From assembly GCA_018971105.1 (NCBI GenBank), contig JAGWVB010000015.1:1-33051 (forward strand): a stretch of 33,051 nt of DNA, given 5' to 3'. The translations under genes and the position numbers were made by a program. Of the stretch, positions 8,008 to 16,136 are shown piece after piece (position 1 is the first letter of the stretch; each line of letters starts with the position of its first letter). Origin of the DNA: Burkholderiales bacterium. Its GTDB lineage: Bacteria > Pseudomonadota > Gammaproteobacteria > Burkholderiales > Burkholderiaceae_C. Below the pieces are notes generated by a model. The model made no database searches, was not told the origin of the DNA, and saw only the letters and a list, made by a program, of their open reading frames with translations.

Positions 8008-8582
8008 CGAGGTTCCTGACTCGTCAGCAACACGGGTACGGACACGACCATCTCCACATGCCGTGTCCGGGCCTGGACCGACAGGCTGTCGATGCGCGCG
8101 AGCTGGCCGCCGCCCTCGATCTGGACCAGGGCGTTCTCGAGCGCCTTGGGCATGAGATCGAAGCCGACGGTTGCCCGCACGCGCAGCGTCGACAGCGCGG
8201 CCGCCGATGCGGCCGGTGCGGGCAGCAGCGGCAGCAGGCTCACCGAAGGCCGCGGGACCTCGGCGGTGCGCAGGGCGACCGTGAGCCAGTCGCGCAAGCG
8301 GGCCTGGGCCTGGGCCTGGGTCGGGGCTTGCCAGAGCCGCTTCTGCAGCGTCAGTCGACGGGCGTCGACACTGCGGGTCCGGGCCTGCCAATCCTGCGCA
8401 TCGTTGCTGGCGGCCAGCAGCGCGGCCTGGCCGCGCAGGCGCGCGATCTCGGCATCGAGCTTCTGGTGGCTATCCCAGACGCGCATGCCGAGTTCGGTCG
8501 CGATGATCAGCGCCCCGATGCCGACCAGCGGCAGCAGCCGACGGTCGAATTTGAAGTGGCGCGCAAGGTCACGCTTGTCCAT
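8004..8582 (-). CDS. gspM: Type II secretion protein GspM
   Basis: 192 residues. A short basic cytoplasmic end, one transmembrane helix (about residues 16-34), a coiled-coil-prone stretch (LDAEIARLRGQAALLAAS onward) and a small C-terminal ferredoxin-like periplasmic domain match the GspM layout. GspM pairs with GspL in the inner-membrane platform. The stretch RLWQAPTQAQAQARLRDWL is the typical region before the final domain. It starts 3 nt after the gspL stop and overlaps gspC by 4 nt. The GspM family is poorly conserved, so the call rests on architecture and gene order. Confidence 0.88.
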   Translation of the reverse strand: MDKRDLARHFKFDRRLLPLVGIGALIIATELGMRVWDSHQKLDAEIARLRGQAALLAASNDAQDWQARTRSVDARRLTLQKRLWQAPTQAQAQARLRDWLTVALRTAEVPRPSVSLLPLLPAPAASAAALSTLRVRATVGFDLMPKALENALVQIEGGGQLARIDSLSVQARTRHVEMVVSVPVLLTSQEPR

Positions 8583-8585
8583 CTC

Positions 8586-9683
8586 TCAGCGCCCTTCCTG
8601 CGCCGCCGGCCTGTGCAGCGTGGCGGTGACCGTCAGGGTATCGCCGCCGCTGTCCTGCCCGACCTTCAGGGCTCCGAGCTCAGGGACCGCCTCGAGGCGT
8701 CGGGTGATGCCGAGCAGGGTCACATCGCGATTCGGCAGCGACAACGTGATCTTGAGCGAGTCGTTGCGGTAATCCCACTCCAGCAACTGCGCTGCCTTGG
8801 GCACTGGCGCGGCCCCGCCGACGGGCAACCCCGGCATCGGTGTCGTGGACGCTGCGGCCGCCGGCGCCACAGGCGTCGTCGGCTTCGGCGCGTCGAACAC
8901 GCCGCTGCGGGTCACCCGCGCGAGCAGTTCGAGCTGCGAGACGCGCGGCACCAGGGCCTGCAGGGCGTCGAGCTGCTGCTCCGCTTGTTCGTACTGCGCG
9001 CGCGCGGCCAAGGCGGACTCGCGCTCCTTGCGCAGTTCGGCCACGCGCAGGGTGTCGCGCGAGACCTGGTCCAAGGCCTGCAACTGGGCACCCAGCCCGG
9101 CGCTGGCCACGGCGCCGAGGCCCAGGGCCACGGCCTGCCAGCGCCAGCCTTGCCAAGGGTCCCGGGCCGGCAGACTGTCGCCGTAAAGCCAATCGGCCTC
9201 GGGTTGCTTGAGCGCCGGCGCGGCTTGGACCGCGGGCAGCGGATGAGCTGCGGGATCGAGTCCGCAGCCGCGTGCGAACGCCTGCCATGCCGACGCGCTC
9301 GGCGCGGTTGCGAACCAGCGGCTGTGGCGCAATTCGCCCTCGAGCCAATGTTGCGCTTCGCAACCTGGATCACGAGAGATCAATCGCAGGCCGGCACCGC
9401 TTGCGTCGAGCAGCGGCTCGGGCCAGGACGGACCGCGGCCCGCGCCGGTGGATCGCGCCGCGATCGGCCAGGCCCACGCGGCGACCGCGCCTGCACTCTG
9501 GGGCCTGCAGGCGTAGGCGAAAGGGCCCAGCGGCAGGTACTGCGTCAGCTGGAGCCGGACCGCATCGAGCAGCTTGCCACGGCTCAGTGCCGGCAGCTGC
9601 AGGCGCACGAAGGTGAGATCCTTGCGCGCGATCGTGGCAGGCGGCGGGCGCCGCAGGGCTGCCAAAGTCTGCTGAAGGGTCAC
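8586..9683 (-). CDS. gspL: Type II secretion protein GspL
   Basis: 365 residues. A cytoplasmic actin-like (PilM-type) domain about 175 residues long, shorter than in many GspL proteins, is followed by one transmembrane helix (about residues 182-201), a coiled coil (about 203-245, RKERESALAARAQYEQAEQQ) and a periplasmic ferredoxin-like domain. GspL links the GspE ATPase to the GspM/GspC/GspF platform. The start is GTG at 9683, within a GTGA overlap with the gspK stop; no better start was seen. An Ala/Pro/Thr-rich insert interrupts the periplasmic part. Confidence 0.9.
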   Translation of the reverse strand: MTLQQTLAALRRPPPATIARKDLTFVRLQLPALSRGKLLDAVRLQLTQYLPLGPFAYACRPQSAGAVAAWAWPIAARSTGAGRGPSWPEPLLDASGAGLRLISRDPGCEAQHWLEGELRHSRWFATAPSASAWQAFARGCGLDPAAHPLPAVQAAPALKQPEADWLYGDSLPARDPWQGWRWQAVALGLGAVASAGLGAQLQALDQVSRDTLRVAELRKERESALAARAQYEQAEQQLDALQALVPRVSQLELLARVTRSGVFDAPKPTTPVAPAAAASTTPMPGLPVGGAAPVPKAAQLLEWDYRNDSLKITLSLPNRDVTLLGITRRLEAVPELGALKVGQDSGGDTLTVTATLHRPAAQEGR

Positions 9684-10696
9684 TGCAGGATGCCGAAGGG
9701 CGTCATGATCACGGGGGCCTGTTGGACGGGTGACTGGTCTGGCAATTCCGTCACCTGAGACCGGGGCGGCAGCGGATCGGTGCGCGGCCGCCGCAGGCTG
9801 TAGTCCACATGCCAGGGAGCTTCACCATCGGCCGAGGTTGTCAGGCTCACCCGCTGGCACCAAGCCACCGATGTCGGGCAAAGCGTCAACAGCAATGTGG
9901 CCGATGGTTGCGCCAAGTAGCGACTGGCACCGAAGAAACTGCCGCGGGCGATGTTCGGCAGCGATTCTATAGCCAGTGGCCGACCGCTATCGCGCAGCGC
10001 GATCAGTGCCTGCGCGGCAGCCAGGTCGGCGCCGCCGGCGGCCGCGAGGACAGGGGCCTTGACGGTGTTCCGGTTGAGCGCGTTATCGGTGCTGACATAG
10101 ACGTTGTCGAGGATCTTGCGCAGCGTCGCGGGGTCGAGATCCTTCCACGCCATGATGCGCTGCAGTTCGGTCGGCATGAGCAGAGCGCCGTTGCGCGGTG
10201 GTGGCATCCCTGCGGCTGCGTAATCGGGTGCTTCGGCGCCGTTCAGGCGGACCAGGCTGTCGGCGTCCTGGTAATCCAGCAGCGTGTCGGTCAGCGTGTC
10301 GATCGAGGCCTCGGGCACGCCGAGGGCACGCAAGAGGCCGCTGATCTCGAGCCCGCTGGCATGGCGCAGGTCGATCAATGCACCGCCATCCAGGACCGAG
10401 ACATAGACGCCGCTGCTGGTGTCGTAGTAGCGGCCGTCGAGCTGGATCGTTCCCATCTGCCCACCGGTGCGAGGCAACAGGCTGCTGATGTACATCATTC
10501 GAGCCAGCGTGTCCTGTACGGCGGCTTCGGCATCGGCTTCCTGCTTCGAAGCCACGACCAGTTCGCGCAGCTGGTCGCTGCGATGCGACATCAAGGCGAC
10601 GCCGACCGAGATCAGCGCGAGCAGGATCACGGTGGCCGGCAGCACGAAGCCGCGTATCGATAGGGCGGTGCCTGGACGGCGCTGGTCGCGTCTCAC
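9680..10696 (-). CDS. gspK: Minor pseudopilin GspK
   Basis: 338 residues, the large tip pseudopilin. A 16-residue basic leader ends in RG before FVLPATVILLALISVGVAL. Position +5 of the mature protein is Ala rather than Glu, the known signature of GspK. The alpha domain with the helix-hairpin-like segment (VPEASIDTLTDTLLDYQDAD) is recognisable. The GTG start at 10696 overlaps the gspJ stop (GTGA). It should cap the pseudopilus together with GspI and GspJ after cleavage by a GspO/PilD peptidase, which is not in this window. Confidence 0.93.
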   Translation of the reverse strand: MRRDQRRPGTALSIRGFVLPATVILLALISVGVALMSHRSDQLRELVVASKQEADAEAAVQDTLARMMYISSLLPRTGGQMGTIQLDGRYYDTSSGVYVSVLDGGALIDLRHASGLEISGLLRALGVPEASIDTLTDTLLDYQDADSLVRLNGAEAPDYAAAGMPPPRNGALLMPTELQRIMAWKDLDPATLRKILDNVYVSTDNALNRNTVKAPVLAAAGGADLAAAQALIALRDSGRPLAIESLPNIARGSFFGASRYLAQPSATLLLTLCPTSVAWCQRVSLTTSADGEAPWHVDYSLRRPRTDPLPPRSQVTELPDQSPVQQAPVIMTPFGILQ

Positions 10697-11337
10697 GGTT
10701 CAGCGGCCATCGGGCCCATCGGCGATCGCGGTTGCGGCAGTTGCCAAGGGCTCGCCCGCGGCGCGACCAGCAGCGTCATCGGTCGTGCCTGGCCGGCGAA
10801 CTCGATCGTGAACTGGATCAGCGCCGGAAGCGCTGGCGGGCTCGTTGCACCGGTACCGGACACGGAGTCCTCGGGCGGCCACTGGTCATGGCTGGCGCCG
10901 GTCGCATCGAGATATTTCAGCTCGGCGGTTTCGAGCTTCCAGGGGTAGGTGACGCCCTGGAGGCCCGGATAGTCGATGTGCAAGGCCAGCGCCGGGCTAC
11001 TGCCTTGAATCTGCAGCGTCAACGGCAGTGGCGCGGCGCCCATGCTGGGCGCCAGCGAGGCCGCGCTCTCGCCCGTGAATCCCTGCCGATCGCCCTGGAA
11101 CGTGACCCCGGCGCCGACGCGCGGGCTCACCAGCCCGGCGATCAGCTGGCGCAGTGCAAACGTCAGCTGTTGCTGCTGCTGCATTTGCCGGCTCGCAGCC
11201 GCCAGCCGCTCCTGCGCCTGCAGCGCCTGGAACCAGCCTGCCATCAACACCGCGAAAAGCAGCGCGAAAATGGTCACCGTGATCAGCACCTCGAGCAGCG
11301 AAAAGCCGCGTGCCACGGGTCGGGCCGGTCGATTCAT
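10693..11337 (-). CDS. gspJ: Minor pseudopilin GspJ
   Basis: 214 residues. An 11-residue leader (MNRPARPVARG) is followed by the class III prepilin motif FSLLEVLITVTIFALLF with Glu at +5. The remainder fits the GspJ beta domain. The ATG at 11337 overlaps the gspI stop by 4 nt and the stop overlaps gspK by 4 nt, so the three tip pseudopilins are tightly coupled. Confidence 0.93.
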   Translation of the reverse strand: MNRPARPVARGFSLLEVLITVTIFALLFAVLMAGWFQALQAQERLAAASRQMQQQQQLTFALRQLIAGLVSPRVGAGVTFQGDRQGFTGESAASLAPSMGAAPLPLTLQIQGSSPALALHIDYPGLQGVTYPWKLETAELKYLDATGASHDQWPPEDSVSGTGATSPPALPALIQFTIEFAGQARPMTLLVAPRASPWQLPQPRSPMGPMAAEP

Positions 11338-11801
11338 GGCGGCGCAATGTTGATGCCGATGCCGGGGGGGCCGGTATTGCGCGGCCGCACCTGGGCATAA
11401 CCGGCGCTGATGCGTTCGATGACCTCGGGATCGGCCTTCGAGTCGAGATCGGAAACGGTCACCCGCACTTTGTAGAGACCGACCTGGTACGGACTGATGC
11501 CGGCCGGGTAACGGAGCTGGTCGAGCGGGCCCTGGATCGGAGTCGCCTGCCATGCATAGCGATGGTTGGCGGTCTGCAACTCGCCGCTCGGGTGCTGACC
11601 CGGATTGATCGCGTAGACCAGTTCGGTCACATTGCGCTCGATCTCCGCCTGCTGTTGTACCACCGCCGCGCGCGTCGCGGTCTGCAGCGTCTGGCCGGCC
11701 CAGACGAAGAGCGAGGCGCCGAAGCCCGAGATCACGACCAGGGCGACGATGACTTCGAGCAGCGAGAACCCCGCCGCGCGGGCTGCGGTGCGCCGTTTCA
11801 A
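11334..11801 (-). CDS. gspI: Minor pseudopilin GspI
   Basis: 155 residues from the chosen start. The motif AAG|FSLLEVIVALVVISGFGAS is a class III prepilin signal with Glu at +5. I choose the TTG at 11801 because it sits in a TTGA overlap with the gspH stop, like most junctions in this run, and has an AGG 7 nt upstream. A second TTG at 11840 would add 13 residues to the leader but lacks a visible ribosome site; no ATG or GTG lies in between. The tip complex of GspI, J and K is the inferred role. Confidence 0.88.
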   Translation of the reverse strand: MKRRTAARAAGFSLLEVIVALVVISGFGASLFVWAGQTLQTATRAAVVQQQAEIERNVTELVYAINPGQHPSGELQTANHRYAWQATPIQGPLDQLRYPAGISPYQVGLYKVRVTVSDLDSKADPEVIERISAGYAQVRPRNTGPPGIGINIAPP

Positions 11802-12283
11802 GGGCTGGCCTGCGCGAGTTCGCTCGAGGTGACCGCGCAAGTCTGGCGCGCGATCGAGATGCGCCAGCGCCGGGTTCCGCTGGCCGGCTGCAACAACACC
11901 GAGGCCGCATCGCAGGTGCCGGAAGACCAGAGCGTGCCGACGTGGTCAGCCTGGACCGTCCACCCCGGCGGCAGGTCCAGCGGCGGCCTGCCGTCCGGCA
12001 GCGGACGTGCCAATGCGCCGGCGTCGAGCCTGAGGTCTATGCCCAGCGTCGCGGCTCGAGCCGGAAGCAGGCGCGCGCTCGCCAGCACCTGCTCCAGATC
12101 GGCGTCACTGAATGCCGAATCGAGTCTCTGTGCCAGCCCGGGCAATACGACCGCAGCCGCCATCGCGATGATGCTCAAGGCGATCAGGACCTCAAGCAGC
12201 GTGAACCCGGTCCGACCCGTCGACGGGCCGCGACGCTCACTGCGGGGCAGGTACGGCACCCATGTCGTGGCCGATGTCGGCAT
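11798..12283 (-). CDS. gspH: Minor pseudopilin GspH
   Basis: 161 residues from the ATG at 12283, which lies 47 nt inside gspG and has GAGGG 5 nt upstream (12293-12289). This gives a long 26-residue leader before TG|FTLLEVLIALSIIAMAAAV. A GTG at 12259 would shorten the leader to 18 residues. The GTG overlapping the gspG stop is out of frame and cannot be used. Glu is at +5. Two cysteines in the C-terminal half (SGTCDAA, RQTCAVT) may pair. Family assignment rests on the prepilin motif and its position between gspG and gspI. Confidence 0.86.
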   Translation of the reverse strand: MPTSATTWVPYLPRSERRGPSTGRTGFTLLEVLIALSIIAMAAAVVLPGLAQRLDSAFSDADLEQVLASARLLPARAATLGIDLRLDAGALARPLPDGRPPLDLPPGWTVQADHVGTLWSSGTCDAASVLLQPASGTRRWRISIARQTCAVTSSELAQASP

Positions 12284-12704
12284 CGATGCCCTCGCCGCCG
12301 GGTTTGCCGTCGGCACCCAGCGAGATGATCGAAAACGGGCGGCCACCGTCTCCGGGCACCTGGTATTGGTAGGGGTTGTTCCACGGATCGAGCGGAACCG
12401 CTTCGTCCAGGTACGGTCCCTTCCAGCGCGCGCGCAGCGCCGGGTCGGTGGGCGGCGTGACGAGCATCGACAAACCGACGTCGGCTGGCGGATAGATGCC
12501 AATGTCCATGCGCATGGTCTCGATCGCGCCGCGCAGCAGCTTGATCTGGACTCCCGCAGTCTGGACCTTCGAGGTGTCGACCTTGGAGAACAGGCGCGGA
12601 CCGACGAGACCGGCGACGAGGCCGATGATGACGAGTACGACCAGCATTTCGAGCAGCGTGAAGCCGGCTGCGGGTCGGGCACGGGAGGATGGGCGTGCTG
12701 TCAT
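12237..12704 (-). CDS. gspG: Major pseudopilin GspG
   Basis: 155 residues. A 14-residue leader ends AAG before FTLLEMLVVLVIIGLVAGLV, with Glu at +5. The GspG core is clear: the helix IKLLRGAIETMRMDIGIYP, the block LDPWNNPYQYQVPG, and the calcium-loop-like C-terminus SLGADGKPGGEGIDADIG. It forms the pseudopilus shaft. Translation starts 2 nt after the gspF stop. Confidence 0.96.
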   Translation of the reverse strand: MTARPSSRARPAAGFTLLEMLVVLVIIGLVAGLVGPRLFSKVDTSKVQTAGVQIKLLRGAIETMRMDIGIYPPADVGLSMLVTPPTDPALRARWKGPYLDEAVPLDPWNNPYQYQVPGDGGRPFSIISLGADGKPGGEGIDADIGHDMGAVPAPQ

Positions 12705-12706
12705 GT

Positions 12707-13933
12707 TCAGAATTTGACGTCGGACAGAGAGGTGAGGGCGAGCATGACTCCCACGATGATCATGGCGATGATACCGCCGAGGACGATGATGGCAGCCGGT
12801 TCGATCAGTGCCACGAGACGCTTGCGCAGGCGCCGGTTCTGTTCGAGCGCATGGGTCGCGACATGCCCCATCATCACGCCGACATTGCCGGTGCGCTCAC
12901 CCACGCGGACCATGCTCAATGCGGTCGCCGGCAGCAGTCCGTATTCGTCGAGCGAGCGCGAGAGCGATTCACCGCGACCGATGTCGCCCATCGTGCGGCG
13001 CAGCCTGTTCGAGACCTCGGCCAGCGTCATGGCCTGCGCGGTGAGGTCGAGCGCAGTGAGTATCGGTACCCGGCTCTGCAGCATCAGGGCCAGCATGCCG
13101 GTCCAGCGCGAGAGTTCCTGCTGGCGGATCCAGGTTCCCAGCACCGGCAGGCGCGAGAGCGCCCCGCGGATGCGCACCGGACCGATCGCCTTCCAGGCCG
13201 ACGCGCCCAGCACCGCCGCCGTCGCCAGCGCGATGCCGATCAACGCGCCGTGGCGGTCGAAATAGTCGCCGATGCCGAGCACGGCAGCCGACAGCCAGGG
13301 CAGGTCGACCTGACGGCCGGCGAGCAGCTTCGAGAAGCGCGGCACGACAAAGGAGAATACGAACAGCACCGCACCGGCTCCGGCCAGCACGAGGATGATC
13401 GGGTAGACGAGCGCTTCGGAGGTCTCGGCCCGCACCTGTTCGTCGAACTCGAGCTGTTCGGCCGCCCGCCCCAGTGCGGCAGCCAGGTCACCCGTCGATT
13501 CGCCCGCCGAGATCAAGGCCACGACATAGCTGGGCAGTGCCAGATCGCCGGACTCCGACTGCTTGCGTACCGCGGAAGAGAAACGCTCACCCGCCAGCAC
13601 GAGGGTGAGTACTCCGGTCAGCGGCGCCTCGAGCGCGAGGCCGCGCCGGCTCTCGATCAAGGTGCGCAGCGATTCCTCGAGCGTCACGCCGGCGCCTAGC
13701 AGCGACGCCAGTTCGCGCACCATCAGCACCAATGCGACGCGACCGCCGCCTTCGCGGCGCTTCCAGCTGCCGAGCACGTTCGCGCCGCCGGCATCCGGAC
13801 GGGCGGGCCGCAGCGTCAAGGCCGTCAGGCCGCGGCGCGCCAGTTGCGCCACCGCGCCGGCTTCGCTCTCGGCTTCCTCCGCGCCGCGTTGCGGGGCGCC
13901 GCTGCCGTCGATCGCTTCGTAGTTGAACAGCAT
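12707..13933 (-). CDS. gspF: Type II secretion inner-membrane protein GspF
   Basis: 408 residues, the polytopic platform protein. Two repeated cytoplasmic T2SSF domains (about residues 70-195 and 275-395) are each followed by hydrophobic segments, giving three predicted membrane helices. Typical stretches include LASLLGAGVTLEESL in the first domain and RVGERTGNVGVMM in the second. The ATG at 13933 lies 3 nt after the TAG of the upstream glycosyltransferase gene. gspF is the first gene of the secretion block, and gspE is absent from its usual place immediately before it. Confidence 0.96.
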   Translation of the reverse strand: MLFNYEAIDGSGAPQRGAEEAESEAGAVAQLARRGLTALTLRPARPDAGGANVLGSWKRREGGGRVALVLMVRELASLLGAGVTLEESLRTLIESRRGLALEAPLTGVLTLVLAGERFSSAVRKQSESGDLALPSYVVALISAGESTGDLAAALGRAAEQLEFDEQVRAETSEALVYPIILVLAGAGAVLFVFSFVVPRFSKLLAGRQVDLPWLSAAVLGIGDYFDRHGALIGIALATAAVLGASAWKAIGPVRIRGALSRLPVLGTWIRQQELSRWTGMLALMLQSRVPILTALDLTAQAMTLAEVSNRLRRTMGDIGRGESLSRSLDEYGLLPATALSMVRVGERTGNVGVMMGHVATHALEQNRRLRKRLVALIEPAAIIVLGGIIAMIIVGVMLALTSLSDVKF

Positions 13934-13936
13934 GAT

Positions 13937-15148
13937 CTAGTTCGCCTGGCCGCCGGCCCGATCGGAAGCCAGAGTCTGACGCAGTCGCTGCGCCAGCGCA
14001 GCGCCGATGCGGTTCCAGTCATGGTGCTGCTCGACATAGTGGCGCGCGCGCTCGGTCATCGGCAGGGCGCCGTGGCGATCCGTCGCGAGGCGATTCAAGG
14101 CCGCGACCCATTCCTCGGCCTTGTCCGCGAGCTCATACGTGCCGGCCGATTCCGCCAGCAATCCGCCCGCCACGGAGGGCGACAGCACCGCGGGCAAGCC
14201 CATGGCGAAGTACTCCAGCACCTTGTTCTGTATGCCCGTGGCCACGTTCAGCGGCGCCACGGCGGCGTAGCAATCGGCACAGGCCGCTGCGATGTCGGGC
14301 ACCCGTCCCGTGACCTCGACGCCCGGCTCGCGCTCGAATTCACGGCGCAACGCGGGCGGGCAATCGCCGATCAGCTTCAGGCGCGTGCCGGCGGGCAGCG
14401 AAGGGAGCACGTGACGGGCGAACCAGAGCGCGCCTGAGCGATTGGGGTAGGTGTCCATCTTGCCTACCAGGGCCAGCGCCGAGCCGGACCGGCGATCAGG
14501 ACCGACGAAATCAAAGAGATCCAGATCGACGCCCTGCGTCACGAGCAGCGTCCGTTCGGGCGGCGCACCGAGCTTGCGCGCATCCGCCGCACTGACGAGC
14601 GTGAGCAGATCGAATCGGCCGATCTCCCGCTGCTCGAAGCGGCTCACCCGGGGACCCTCGATGCGGCTGATCCATGTCCAGGGCTTGAACAGGCTGGCGG
14701 TTCGAACGACCTGGTGATAGTTGCTGGATATCGCGTCGCAGAGGTCGAGCACGGCCGGAATGCGCCTTTGACCGCGCCACACCTGCGAGCAGCGAATCAG
14801 GTGACACACGATGACGTCGCTGCGACCGAGACTGCCTGCGACTTCGGCGTCGAGTTTCGCGTTGTCGAAGTAGCCGACTTGCAACGGCAGTCCTCGCACC
14901 AGCGCCCGTGCGGCGCCGCGCAGCGAGAGCCAGCGGCTGTGGGCGATGGCGCGGGCCTGCGCCACGCCGGTCTCGCGGCAGAAGGATCGGATCTCGTCCT
15001 CGTCGCTCGAACCCAGGCCCAGCAATTCGACGTCGAAATCGCGCGCGAGCAGCCGCGCGAGGTGAAAAACGCGCAGCCGATCACCGCCGATGGGCGGATA
15101 CGGAAAGCGGCTGGTGATGAAGAGCAGGCGTTGGCGAGGTGATGTCAT
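13937..15148 (-). CDS. Glycosyltransferase family 4 (EpsH1/PEP-CTERM-associated type)
   Basis: 403 residues. The N-terminus RLLFITSRFPYPPIGGDRLR resembles the sugar transferases found with EpsH1-type exopolysaccharide loci. The C-terminal GT-B domain holds the nucleotide-sugar binding region with VLEYFAMGLPAVLSP. It probably transfers one sugar of the repeat unit in the cytoplasm. Linkage and donor cannot be read from sequence. It is the last polysaccharide gene before the T2SS block, with only 3 nt separating its stop from the gspF start, while 61 nt separate it from the GT2 gene upstream. Confidence 0.88.
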   Translation of the reverse strand: MTSPRQRLLFITSRFPYPPIGGDRLRVFHLARLLARDFDVELLGLGSSDEDEIRSFCRETGVAQARAIAHSRWLSLRGAARALVRGLPLQVGYFDNAKLDAEVAGSLGRSDVIVCHLIRCSQVWRGQRRIPAVLDLCDAISSNYHQVVRTASLFKPWTWISRIEGPRVSRFEQREIGRFDLLTLVSAADARKLGAPPERTLLVTQGVDLDLFDFVGPDRRSGSALALVGKMDTYPNRSGALWFARHVLPSLPAGTRLKLIGDCPPALRREFEREPGVEVTGRVPDIAAACADCYAAVAPLNVATGIQNKVLEYFAMGLPAVLSPSVAGGLLAESAGTYELADKAEEWVAALNRLATDRHGALPMTERARHYVEQHHDWNRIGAALAQRLRQTLASDRAGGQAN

Positions 15149-15209
15149 GCGATGGCCGGGGCCGTGAGGCGCGACCGCGCTCGCGCGAAGAATGCAGCGG
15201 TTCGACCGG

Positions 15210-16136
15210 TCAGTCGCCGCTCGGCAATGGCGGCACGAGCGGTGACATTTTAGTGAACGCCATGCTGCCCTCCAGACTGGCCCGGAAATTGGCCGGGCTC
15301 CAGTCCCGCAGCAGGTAGCGCCCGGCGTAGTAGAGGAGAAAGACCAGGAGCCACAGCCAGGGTGACCAGTAGCCGAAATGCTTGCGCAGATAGTAGAGCC
15401 GATTGCGCGCGGTGATCCTGACGGTGAACGGCGATGTCACGCCGCCGGTCGACCCGCCTACCTTGTGGACCAGCTGCGCGGCGGGCCAGTAGCCCAGGGA
15501 CTGGTGCTGCTGGCGCATGCGCCAGCAGAAGTCGGTGTCGTCGTAGTACACGAAATACGTCTCGTCCATCAGGCCGATCGCATGGAAGACCGAGCGATGG
15601 ACCAGCATGCAGCAGGTGGGCGCGTAGTCCATCGGGCCGGGCGCGTCGTATTGGCCTCGATCCGGCTCGCCCATGCCGAGGTGGTGGCCCGTGTGTCCGC
15701 GCCAGGAATTGAAGTGGCCGCCGCCATACCAGATCACGCCGCGCGGCGTGTCGAAGAGCATCTTCGGGACGACGGCCTTCCAGTCCCTCTCCGTGCAGGC
15801 GTCCACGAGTTGCTGAAACAATGTCGGAGGGAACAGCGTGTCGTTGTTGAGCAGCAGTACCCACTCACAGCCGTCGGCCAGCGCGCGCAGGATGCCCTGG
15901 TTATTGCCTGCGGCCACCCCGAGGTTGCGTGCATTGGCGATCACGGTCAGCCTCGGATCGGATTCCCGATGCAAGGCCCCCAGGCTGTCGTCGCTCGACG
16001 CATTGTCGATTGCATAGACATGATGGCTCACCAGGGTCTGGGACCAGCAGGAATCGAAGAAATCCGGCAGCAGTCGCTCGGAGTTGTAGGTGACCGTCAC
16101 GACGCCGACCAGCGGTGCCGAATGTGCATCTTTCAT
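15210..16136 (-). CDS. Glycosyltransferase family 2 (rhamnosyltransferase-like)
   Basis: 308 residues with a GT-A fold. The motifs are VVTVTYNSERLL at the N-terminus, the acidic cluster LLNNDTLFP, and the metal/acceptor region FVYYDDTDFCWRMRQQ. A hydrophobic C-terminal segment (about residues 258-280) may tether it to the inner membrane. The pattern is that of rhamnosyltransferase-like GT2 enzymes of O-antigen loci. Its ATG overlaps the stop of the upstream methyltransferase by 4 nt. Confidence 0.9.
   Translation of the reverse strand: MKDAHSAPLVGVVTVTYNSERLLPDFFDSCWSQTLVSHHVYAIDNASSDDSLGALHRESDPRLTVIANARNLGVAAGNNQGILRALADGCEWVLLLNNDTLFPPTLFQQLVDACTERDWKAVVPKMLFDTPRGVIWYGGGHFNSWRGHTGHHLGMGEPDRGQYDAPGPMDYAPTCCMLVHRSVFHAIGLMDETYFVYYDDTDFCWRMRQQHQSLGYWPAAQLVHKVGGSTGGVTSPFTVRITARNRLYYLRKHFGYWSPWLWLLVFLLYYAGRYLLRDWSPANFRASLEGSMAFTKMSPLVPPLPSGD

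Noticed and set aside
8301-8318. Three tandem copies of GGCCTG in gspM
   Set aside because: Only 18 nt, in frame, coding an Ala-Gln run in a helical region; ordinary GC-rich coding repeat rather than a regulatory or phase-variable tract.
7863-9758. Long open frame on the + strand (631 codons) opposite gspC, gspM and gspL
   Set aside because: Arg/Gln/Gly-rich translation without any family motif, antisense to three recognised T2SS genes; a shadow of GC-rich codon use.
12238-12240. GTG overlapping the gspG stop as the gspH start
   Set aside because: It fits the local GTGA overlap habit but is one base out of frame with the gspH prepilin motif.
15149-15209. Possible promoter or terminator between the GT2 and GT4 genes
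   Set aside because: The 61-nt gap has only a weak CGGT-CGA-ACCG hairpin without a T run and no convincing -35/-10 pair.
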